From contig JACCTF010000918.1 of assembly GCA_013812565.1 (NCBI GenBank), positions 1 through 10,711 on the forward strand: a DNA stretch of 10,711 bases, read 5' to 3'. The first letter of the stretch is position 1; the number at the start of each line of letters is the position of its first letter. Below the pieces are notes generated by a model. That model was not told the DNA's origin, ran no database searches, and saw only the letters and a program-made list of their open reading frames with translations. Source of the stretch: Pyrinomonadaceae bacterium. Lineage in GTDB: Bacteria; Acidobacteriota; Blastocatellia; Pyrinomonadales; Pyrinomonadaceae. Below, piece by piece: positions 5,683 to 10,711 of the stretch. Made by a program: the position numbers and the translations under genes.

Positions 5683-7101
5683 TTAAGTTCTGCGACCACG
5701 TAAGCGGCTACCGCCGCCGAGGAAACCTTCATAGTTGCGCATCACAAGTTGCGCTTCAATCTGTGCCACAGTATCCATTGCGACGCCGACAATGATCAGC
5801 AGCGAGGTACCACCAAAGTAGAACTGGTAGCCCATGCCGGTGGGAATCCATGACAACCCGGGCGTCGCGCTGAGGAAAGCATCAAGCGATGGCCCAATAA
5901 AGGGCAGGCGACCGACTTTGAACCCACTCAGCATGATCTGCGGCACGAGCGCTACAAACGCTAGATAGATTGCTCCAACTGCCGTGAGCCGTGTCAGAAT
6001 CCCGTTTAGATACTCGGCCGTGGTGCGACCGGGCCGTGTACCCGGAATGAATCCTCCGTGCTTGCGGAGGTTATCGGCCACTTCTTCTGGATTAAAGATG
6101 ATGGTCACGTAAAAGAAAGTGAAAAAAATGATGAGCGAGATGAAGATCAACTCGTAGTACGGATCACCCCCGTAAAATTGTGAGAAGAAATTGTACACTC
6201 TGCTTTGCAGCGATGTCGGATTGTTCGGGTCAAATCGGACAAACTGCATTATCGTCTGCGGCATGGCAAGCACGGAGGAAGCAAAGATCACAGGAATCAC
6301 GCCGCTCATATTGACTTTCAGGGGCATACTCGTTTGCTGCCCGCCAACAAGCTGTTTCCCGACGTGACGTTTTGCGTAGCTGATCGGCACCTTGCGCCGA
6401 CCAAGCTCGACGAAAACTATAAAGGCGATTAACCCGATAACTGCTGCGATCATCGCCAGCACGCCAATGGTCGCGAGCGGATCTCCCCCACGCACGCGCT
6501 CAAACACCTGCTGCACGCCGCGCGGCAACCCAAGAATAATACCGGCGAAAATTAAGAGTGAAATGCCGTTGCCAATGCCGCGCTCGGTAATTTGTTCGCC
6601 AAGCCACATCACAAAGAGCGTACCGGTGGTTAGCGTTAGCACGGTCATCAGGAGGAATCCCCAGCCAGGATCGCCGACGCCGTTCGACTGCAACCAACGA
6701 GCGACAAACGAGGTTTGAATCGCTGCCAATCCAACTGTTAGGTACCGCGTCCACTGGTTGATCTTCTGCCGCCCTACTTCACCTTCTTCCTGTAGCTTCT
6801 TCAGCTGCGGTGACACAACAGTCATCAATTGCAAGATGATTGAAGCGGTAATGTAAGGCGTGACACCAAGCGCAAAAACAGAGATGGTGCTAAAGTTCCC
6901 GCCGGAAAATAGATCAAGGACGCCGAGCAGTGTACTGCCAACTTCACTCCAGACGCGCTCAAGTTGTTCACGGTTGATGCCGGGCGCAGTGACGTGTCCG
7001 CCAATACGGTAAACCGCCAGCAGACCGAGCGTGAACAAGACGCGCCGACGCAGGTCCGGCACGTTGAATATGTTGCGAATAGCGGCGAAGAACTTCTCCA
7101 T
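5683..7101 (-). CDS. secY: Protein translocase subunit SecY
   Basis: SecY is the channel of the Sec translocon in the inner membrane, passing unfolded proteins outward or into the membrane together with SecE and SecG. The 472-residue protein has a short cytoplasmic start ([20 protein letters not shown]), then ten predicted membrane segments. The plug region around [29 protein letters not shown] is at about 58-86. The cytoplasmic motif [19 protein letters not shown] lies at about 166-184. The basic loop [22 protein letters not shown] (about 344-365) contacts SecA and the ribosome. The length is within the family range of roughly 420-480. The upstream AGAGAG is a poor ribosome binding site. It lies between rplO and adk, the canonical place. 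Confidence 0.98.
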   Translation of the reverse strand: MEKFFAAIRNIFNVPDLRRRVLFTLGLLAVYRIGGHVTAPGINREQLERVWSEVGSTLLGVLDLFSGGNFSTISVFALGVTPYITASIILQLMTVVSPQLKKLQEEGEVGRQKINQWTRYLTVGLAAIQTSFVARWLQSNGVGDPGWGFLLMTVLTLTTGTLFVMWLGEQITERGIGNGISLLIFAGIILGLPRGVQQVFERVRGGDPLATIGVLAMIAAVIGLIAFIVFVELGRRKVPISYAKRHVGKQLVGGQQTSMPLKVNMSGVIPVIFASSVLAMPQTIMQFVRFDPNNPTSLQSRVYNFFSQFYGGDPYYELIFISLIIFFTFFYVTIIFNPEEVADNLRKHGGFIPGTRPGRTTAEYLNGILTRLTAVGAIYLAFVALVPQIMLSGFKVGRLPFIGPSLDAFLSATPGLSWIPTGMGYQFYFGGTSLLIIVGVAMDTVAQIEAQLVMRNYEGFLGGGSRLRGRRT

Positions 7102-7131
7102 AAAACCACTTACTCTCTTTTTGAAAAACTA

Positions 7132-7210
7132 ATTGAGAACAGGGATAATTCGGATGGAATAAATAGTAAACCAATTCGCCTTGTCCATCCGGTCTTATCC
7201 CTGTCTTAAT
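7132..7210. repeat. Long inverted repeat between rplO and secY
   Basis: ACAGGGATAA at 7139-7148 pairs perfectly with 7195-7204, and after a small internal loop CGGATGGA at 7151-7158 pairs perfectly with 7184-7191. The outer bases ATTGAGA and CTTAAT extend the stem with one mismatch or bulge. On the minus strand a TTTTT run follows within three bases of the extended stem, so partial transcription termination before secY is possible. Seven-base periodicity is weak, and the repeat lies 51 bases after the rplO stop, unlike the other hairpins. No gene is seen in this 160-base spacer; a 16-codon open frame in it has no ribosome binding site. Confidence 0.75.
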
Positions 7211-7261
7211 TTGTGGTCGTTAGATTTTGAGGATCGAACGGCCATATTTTGTTGCAGCCAC

Positions 7262-7735
7262 TCACGCCGGTTCATTCAAGCCCGACGTGATGAGCGTCGC
7301 ACTTCCGCCTGCTTGCTCGATCTTCTCACGGGCGCTTTTCGTAAAGCGATGCGCCGAAACACGAAGCGCCTTTGAGACTTCACCGGTGCCAAGCACAACC
7401 ACATCGCGCCGGGCTTTCTTGATCAAGCCACGCTCGTGAAGTAGTTCAGGCGTCACGTCTTCATCGGCTGCAAAACTCCGCTCTAACGCTTCTAGGCTTA
7501 CTTCAATCCACTGCTTTTTGAATATGTTCGTAAAGCCGCGTTTTGGCAGGCGGCGCTGCAAAGGCATCTGCCCGCCTTCAAAGCCGATTTTAGCACTGTA
7601 GCCTGAGCGTGATTTCTGCCCCTTGTTGCCCCGACCCGCCGTCTTCCCGGTGCCCGAACCGGGACCGCGTCCCAGCCGTTTCTTTCTGTGCGTCGAGCCT
7701 TCAGGCGCACGCAAGTTATTAAGACCGATAGCCAT
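7262..7735 (-). CDS. rplO: Large-subunit ribosomal protein L15
   Basis: L15 is a 50S protein important in late assembly, with a long basic N-terminal arm that threads into 23S rRNA. From the chosen ATG the protein begins [40 protein letters not shown]. This is the glycine- and arginine-rich arm of the family (residues about 10-60). [25 protein letters not shown] follows, then the globular domain up to about 150. Length is 157 residues, a little above the usual 145-150. The frame stays open 27 codons upstream, but that part overlaps rpmD and does not resemble L15. The ATG at 7733-7735 has a GGAG about 10 bases upstream, within the end of rpmD. Confidence 0.97.
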   Translation of the reverse strand: MAIGLNNLRAPEGSTHRKKRLGRGPGSGTGKTAGRGNKGQKSRSGYSAKIGFEGGQMPLQRRLPKRGFTNIFKKQWIEVSLEALERSFAADEDVTPELLHERGLIKKARRDVVVLGTGEVSKALRVSAHRFTKSAREKIEQAGGSATLITSGLNEPA

Positions 7736-7742
7736 ATTCGCT

Positions 7743-7964
7743 CTACTCCACCATCCGCAAGAGGTGCGGAATCTTGGCGACAACACCACGCATCGCGGGC
7801 GTATCGGGGCGCTCAACGATCTGGCTGAGACGGGTTAACCCGACGCTGCGCACAATCACTTTATGCTTCTTCGGACAAGCTATCGCACTTCGATAGTATT
7901 GAATACGGATTGTCCGAGGATCTGTCTGTGGCGCTTCCTCGTTTGTTAGTTGCTCATCCGCCAT
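7743..7964 (-). CDS. rpmD: Large-subunit ribosomal protein L30
   Basis: L30 is a small 50S protein. The core is [56 protein letters not shown]: the beta strand, the single helix starting at the Pro-Lys-Lys region, and the closing GLTRL plus [11 protein letters not shown] motif of the family. Length is 73 residues, against about 60 in most bacteria. The excess is an acidic N-terminal extension of about 16 residues ([16 protein letters not shown]). No other start codon lies between the first ATG and the core, and a strong GGAGGAG precedes it inside the end of rpsE, so the extension seems real. It is tightly coupled: 3 bases after rpsE and 7 before rplO. Confidence 0.95.
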   Translation of the reverse strand: MADEQLTNEEAPQTDPRTIRIQYYRSAIACPKKHKVIVRSVGLTRLSQIVERPDTPAMRGVVAKIPHLLRMVE

Positions 7965-7967
7965 CGC

Positions 7968-8474
7968 TTACAACTCCTCCACTTGCTTGCCCCGCAGACG
8001 CGCCAACTCCATCGGGTCTTTCATGTTAAGCAAGCCGTCGAAAGTGGCACGCACGACATTGTGCGGATTGGTCGAACCGAGCACTTTGGTGCGCACATCA
8101 TGCACGCCCGCGGCCTGCATCACGGCACGCACAGTTCCGCCGGCGATAACTCCGGTTCCTTCCGAAGCAGGCTTCATCAAAACCCTGCCTGCCCCATAGT
8201 TGCCGATAAGAGCGTGCGGCAGGGTGTTATTGATTAAGGGCACACGGATTAAGCTTTTCTTTGCCGCCTCAACCGCCTTCTTGATCGCCAGCGGAACCTC
8301 GCGCGCCTTGCCGGTTCCAAAACCAACATGGCCCGCTTCGTCGCCCACTACAACCAGCGCGGCAAAGCTAAGGTTCTTACCGCCCTTAACTACTTTCGTA
8401 ACGCGATTGATCGAAACGACTTGATCTTTCAAATCAAGCCCCTGCGCTGAGATACGCTGTTTTGGTTGTCTCAT
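7968..8474 (-). CDS. rpsE: Small-subunit ribosomal protein S5
   Basis: S5 lies on the solvent side of the 30S subunit at the mRNA entry site and helps to set decoding accuracy. The N-terminal dsRNA-binding-like domain includes [49 protein letters not shown] (about 19-67). The C-terminal domain has [34 protein letters not shown] (about 94-127) and [16 protein letters not shown]. Length is 168 residues, the family norm. The start is set by the short basic N-terminus; only a weak GAAG is present upstream. It follows rplR after 12 bases and runs into rpmD with a 3-base gap, so translational coupling is likely. Confidence 0.98.
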   Translation of the reverse strand: MRQPKQRISAQGLDLKDQVVSINRVTKVVKGGKNLSFAALVVVGDEAGHVGFGTGKAREVPLAIKKAVEAAKKSLIRVPLINNTLPHALIGNYGAGRVLMKPASEGTGVIAGGTVRAVMQAAGVHDVRTKVLGSTNPHNVVRATFDGLLNMKDPMELARLRGKQVEEL

Positions 8475-8486
8475 AATTATTATTCT

Positions 8487-8900
8487 TCAGCCCGCTTCGG
8501 CTTGGCGCGGCTCCTCTTCATCTTGCTGCACAGCTTCTGCTTTGTTCAATCCGGCTGCGCGTGCGGCGTCGGCGAGCGCCTTGATGCGCCCGTGATAAAG
8601 GTAGCCGCCGCGATCAAAAACTACATTGTCAATTCCCTGGGCCAGCGCACGCTCAGCCACGACGCGACCGACACGCTCAGCGGCTTCGACGTTGCCACCG
8701 CTTCCCTGCCCGCGCAAATCTTTTTCCGTTGTTGACGCTGCCACAAGCGTCCGGCCTTCGTTATCATCAACAACTTGCGCGTAGATGTGATTTAAGCTTC
8801 GGTAGATTGTTAAACGCGGGCGTCTGGTTGTTCCCTGCACTTTACGACGAATGCGTTTGTGCACCGCTTTACGAACTGCTGCTCGATCTCTGATTGCCAT
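8487..8900 (-). CDS. rplR: Large-subunit ribosomal protein L18 with an acidic C-terminal extension
   Basis: L18 binds 5S rRNA together with L5 and places it in the central protuberance of the 50S subunit. The N-terminus is basic ([21 protein letters not shown]). It is followed by [27 protein letters not shown] (about 31-57) and the C-terminal block [26 protein letters not shown] (about 93-118), all diagnostic. Length is 137 residues, against about 115-122. The extra part is a tail of about 19 residues rich in Glu, Gln and Ala (ending [10 protein letters not shown]). There is no Shine-Dalgarno sequence; the spacer hairpin ends 9 bases before the ATG. It sits 12 bases upstream of rpsE. Confidence 0.97.
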   Translation of the reverse strand: MAIRDRAAVRKAVHKRIRRKVQGTTRRPRLTIYRSLNHIYAQVVDDNEGRTLVAASTTEKDLRGQGSGGNVEAAERVGRVVAERALAQGIDNVVFDRGGYLYHGRIKALADAARAAGLNKAEAVQQDEEEPRQAEAG

Positions 8901-8909
8901 TTCTTATAC

Positions 8910-9042
8910 GAGGATGAAGGCGAAAGGAACTCCATAAGGATGAAGGCGGGGGGCGGAAGGATGAAGTGAAAACTTCTTATTCATCCTTTACCCCTTATCC
9001 TTTATCCTTCCGTAAGCCCTTCATCCTTCATCCTTCATCCTT
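8910..9042. repeat. Large heptad inverted repeat between rplF and rplR
   Basis: The first arm, 8910-8965, aligns without gaps over 56 bases with the reverse complement of 8980-9035. My hand count gives about 38 identical positions. Both arms are built of AAGGATG-like 7-base units interrupted by one 12-base block at the same place. An extra AAGGATG unit extends the second arm to 9042, giving three perfect tandem copies at 9022-9042. GAAGT and ACTTC close the apical loop. The element starts 2 bases after the rplF stop and fills the 144-base spacer up to 9 bases before the rplR ATG. Confidence 0.9.
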
Positions 9043-9044
9043 TC

Positions 9045-9605
9045 TTATTTGCCCGTTTTGCCCGGTTTAAGCTTCAACAGCACATTCGCGTAGCGGACGC
9101 CTTTGCCCTTGTATGCATCGGGTCGGCGCAAGCGATGCATCTCGGCCGCAACTTGGCCCAGTTTCTGTTTGTCTATACTAGAGAGGGTCAACGTCGTTTG
9201 GTATTGCGGGATTGATGATTTTGTAGCAACACGCTCGCTCTTCACCTCAACACCTTCTGGCAGCGGAAACTCAACCGGATGAGAGTAGCCAAGCGCAAAG
9301 ACGACTTTCTTGCTTTGCACATCGGCTTTGTAACCGACGCCGACCACGTCCAGTTGCTTTGTAAATCCTTCAGTCACGCCGACGATGGCATTATTCGCCA
9401 ACGCGCGTGCTAAGCCGTGCATAGCTGCAAGATCGTCCGAGGTTCGTTCAGCTTGTAACTGATCGCCTTCAAGTTTGAACGTAATACCCTGAGGCACCGG
9501 AGTCTTCAACTCACCCTTAATGCCTTTCACCTCCAACTCGCCTTCCCGGATCGTAACCGTAACGCCCGCCGGCACTGTGATTACTTTTTTTCCAATACGA
9601 GACAT
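9045..9605 (-). CDS. rplF: Large-subunit ribosomal protein L6
   Basis: L6 binds the sarcin-ricin loop region of 23S rRNA at the base of the L7/L12 stalk and supports elongation-factor function. The N-terminus MSRIGKKVITVPAGVTVTI and the repeat-domain structure are typical: a first domain of about 1-80 and a second of about 83-175. The second domain carries LDVVGVGYKADVQSKKVVFALGYSHPVEFPLPEGV and the C-terminal signature RRPDAYKGKGVRY (about 160-172). Length is 186 residues, slightly above the usual 177-180. A modest AAGG about 9 bases before the ATG supports the start. It follows rpsH after 89 bases that hold an inverted repeat. Confidence 0.98.
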   Translation of the reverse strand: MSRIGKKVITVPAGVTVTIREGELEVKGIKGELKTPVPQGITFKLEGDQLQAERTSDDLAAMHGLARALANNAIVGVTEGFTKQLDVVGVGYKADVQSKKVVFALGYSHPVEFPLPEGVEVKSERVATKSSIPQYQTTLTLSSIDKQKLGQVAAEMHRLRRPDAYKGKGVRYANVLLKLKPGKTGK

Positions 9606-9624
9606 AATGTTAACCTTCGGTTAG

Positions 9625-9690
9625 AAAAGTCGGGAGTCACAATTCAGAATGAATATGCTGCAACCGCTTTTATTCTGACTTCTGACTTCT
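9625..9690. repeat. Heptad inverted repeat between rpsH and rplF
   Basis: The arm 9671-9690 read on the minus strand consists of two tandem AGAAGTC units followed by AGAATA. The facing arm, 9625-9650, holds the related units AAAAGTC and GGGAGTC and then CAGAAT. Pairing is imperfect: the first arm has one additional off-consensus unit. The element starts 4 bases after the rpsH stop. It leaves 19 bases before the rplF ATG, enough for the AAGG ribosome binding site. Confidence 0.7.
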
Positions 9691-9694
9691 ACCC

Positions 9695-10087
9695 TTAATA
9701 GATTTCTGCTAAAACTTCGCCGCCGACCTTTTCGCGCCGAGCTCTTTTACCAGTCATTAGACCGCGTGAGGTGGAAATGATGTTGATACCATACCCACCA
9801 AGCACCTTCGGCACCTCCTGCGATCCCATGTAGACGCGCCTTCCGGGACTAGAAACCCTCTTCAAGTTGGATATTGAGGAAGTGCCTCGTGCGTCATAGC
9901 GGAGAAAGATGCGGATGGTGCGCCGCGGCCCCTCGCCTTTGACAACAAAATTGTTGATGTATCCCTCTTCTTTAAGGATGCGTGCAACCTCTAGTTTTAA
10001 CTTTGAGGCCGGAATATCTACACGCGAGTGTTTCGCTACAACAGCATTACGAATGCGCGTGAGCATATCAGCGACAGGATCAGTCAT
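9695..10087 (-). CDS. rpsH: Small-subunit ribosomal protein S8
   Basis: S8 binds the central domain of 16S rRNA early in 30S assembly and in E. coli represses translation of the spc operon. The N-terminus MTDPVADMLTRIRNAVVAKHSRVDIPASKLKLEVARILKEEGYI is diagnostic. The C-terminal domain carries RRVYMGSQEVPKVLGGYGINIISTSRGLMTGKRARREKVGGEVLAEIY (about 83-130), with the invariant STSRGLMT rRNA-binding motif. Length is 130 residues, the norm. A GGTGGAG seven bases before the ATG supports the start. It follows rpsN after a 99-base spacer that holds a very regular hairpin. Confidence 0.98.
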   Translation of the reverse strand: MTDPVADMLTRIRNAVVAKHSRVDIPASKLKLEVARILKEEGYINNFVVKGEGPRRTIRIFLRYDARGTSSISNLKRVSSPGRRVYMGSQEVPKVLGGYGINIISTSRGLMTGKRARREKVGGEVLAEIY

Positions 10088-10107
10088 AACGTTACTCCAC
10101 CAAAAAC

Positions 10108-10181
10108 AGTGATGAGTGATGAGTGATGAGTACTGGGTGAAATGCTTTTACCTCATCCCACATCACTCATCACTCATCACT
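10108..10181. repeat. GTGATGA heptad hairpin between rpsN and rpsH
   Basis: Positions 10108-10128 are the perfect reverse complement of 10161-10181, a 21-bp stem made of three GTGATGA units. The stem can be extended inward with mismatches. It starts 5 bases after the rpsN stop. On the minus strand a TTTTT run (10106-10102) follows the stem after one base, so it has the shape of an intrinsic terminator or attenuator, although essential genes lie beyond. The rpsH ribosome binding site lies just after it and is outside the stem. Confidence 0.92.
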
Positions 10182-10186
10182 ACTTC

Positions 10187-10372
10187 CTACCAACTAGATT
10201 TAATCACGCCCGGAATCTGCCCTTGCAGAGCCAGTTCACGGAAGCAGATGCGACAAAGCATAAACTTGCGTAAGTAGCCGCGGGAACGTCCGCAGCGTTT
10301 GCACCTGGTATAAGCACGTACGGAAAATTTCGGTTTCCGATTCGCTTTTGCAATCAACGATTTCTTTGCCAT
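10187..10372 (-). CDS. rpsN: Small-subunit ribosomal protein S14, zinc-binding short form (type Z)
   Basis: S14 is a late-assembling protein of the 30S head near the A site. The 61-residue protein carries the zinc knuckle Cys24-x2-Cys27 and Cys40-x2-Cys43 ([21 protein letters not shown]), followed by [18 protein letters not shown]. This C-terminus is the family signature. The length equals that of the zinc form, sometimes named rpsZ, and is far shorter than the roughly 100-residue zinc-free form. The start [16 protein letters not shown] is typical; only a weak GGA lies upstream. It follows rplE after 21 bases, the standard order. Confidence 0.98.
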   Translation of the reverse strand: MAKKSLIAKANRKPKFSVRAYTRCKRCGRSRGYLRKFMLCRICFRELALQGQIPGVIKSSW

Positions 10373-10393
10373 GAATCTCTATTCCACTCTGTA

Positions 10394-10711
10394 CTACTGG
10401 CGAAACGGCATGCCAAGTCCTCTCAGCAGAGCGCGCGCCTGTTCATCGTCGCGCGCCGTTGTAACAATCGAAATGTTCATGCCGCGCGCTTTATCAACCT
10501 TATTAAAGTCTATTTCGGGAAAGATCAACTGATCGCGGATCCCGAGTGTATAGTTGCCACGTCCGTCGAAAGCTTTTGGCGAAACGCCTCGGAAGTCTCG
10601 CACGCGCGGCAACGCAATTGAGACAAAGCGGTCTAAAAATTCATACATGCGGTCACCGCGTAGTGTCACCATCGCGCCGATAGACATCCCCTGACGCAGC
10701 TTGAATGCGGC
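10394..10711 (-). CDS. rplE: Large-subunit ribosomal protein L5, C-terminal part
   Basis: L5 binds 5S rRNA with L18, forms part of the central protuberance and contacts S13 across the subunit bridge. Only the C-terminal 105 or so residues are inside the window, about 55-60 percent of a protein usually near 180 residues. The frame is open to the right edge. The first visible residues are AAFKLRQG and [20 protein letters not shown], which match the middle of L5. The C-terminal signature [23 protein letters not shown] is followed by [13 protein letters not shown]. The Met at 10685-10687 is internal, not the start. Confidence 0.97.
   Translation of the reverse strand, partial: AAFKLRQGMSIGAMVTLRGDRMYEFLDRFVSIALPRVRDFRGVSPKAFDGRGNYTLGIRDQLIFPEIDFNKVDKARGMNISIVTTARDDEQARALLRGLGMPFRQ

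Noticed and set aside
7211..7257. A 16-codon open frame in the rplO-secY spacer
   Set aside because: It has no ribosome binding site, no resemblance to a known peptide, and is short enough to be chance.
7736..7816. 27-residue N-terminal extension of L15
   Set aside because: It overlaps the rpmD coding sequence, does not resemble L15, and the internal ATG has its own GGAG.
8910..9042. Rho-independent terminator between rplF and rplR
   Set aside because: No T-run follows the stem on the transcribed strand; the bases before the rplR ATG are CTCGTATAAGAA.
10108..10181. CRISPR-like array of GTGATGA repeats
   Set aside because: The units are 7 bases with no spacers between them, and the second half is the inverse of the first. 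This is a hairpin, not a CRISPR array.

Overview
The window is a conserved bacterial ribosomal-protein locus, the distal spc operon followed by the alpha operon. All of its genes lie on the minus strand, so transcription runs from high to low coordinates. In transcription order the genes are rplE (3' part only), rpsN, rpsH, rplF, rplR, rpsE, rpmD, rplO, secY, adk, map, rpmJ, rpsM, rpsK, rpsD, rpoA and rplQ. Roughly 250 bases of non-coding DNA follow rplQ at the left edge. Every gene is recognisable from its protein sequence, and none looks broken. infA, which often sits between map and rpmJ, is absent from that place.

The proteins belong to a free-living Gram-negative-type bacterium with zinc-binding forms of S4, S14 and L36. 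Base composition is moderate. The gene order, the zinc ribosomal proteins, the long C-terminal tail on L17 and the intergenic repeat style suggest Acidobacteriota, possibly the Blastocatellia. That placement is an inference from general knowledge and was not tested against a database.

Layout: 1-272 is non-coding DNA with a (TAC)7 run and a possible terminator. 273-3994 is the alpha-operon block (rplQ, rpoA, rpsD, rpsK, rpsM, rpmJ), with a good candidate promoter at 4084-4112 just after map. 4127-7101 holds map, adk and secY, for N-terminal methionine removal, nucleotide balance and protein export. 7262-10711 holds the spc ribosomal proteins. Together these genes make ribosome subunits, the RNA polymerase alpha subunit, the Sec channel, and enzymes needed in proportion to growth.

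The most unusual content is between the genes. Most spacers longer than about 75 bases hold a long imperfect inverted repeat. In most of these the arms are built of degenerate 7-base tandem units. The unit differs from spacer to spacer: GATTTTG-like, GATGTCA-like, AAGGATG, AGAAGTC and GTGATGA. The two arms of one hairpin always share a unit. Seven inverted repeats begin only 1-7 bases after the stop codon of the upstream gene, and several fill the whole spacer up to the next start codon. This looks like a family of locally expanding heptad hairpins inside an essential operon, and it is the main lead of the window.
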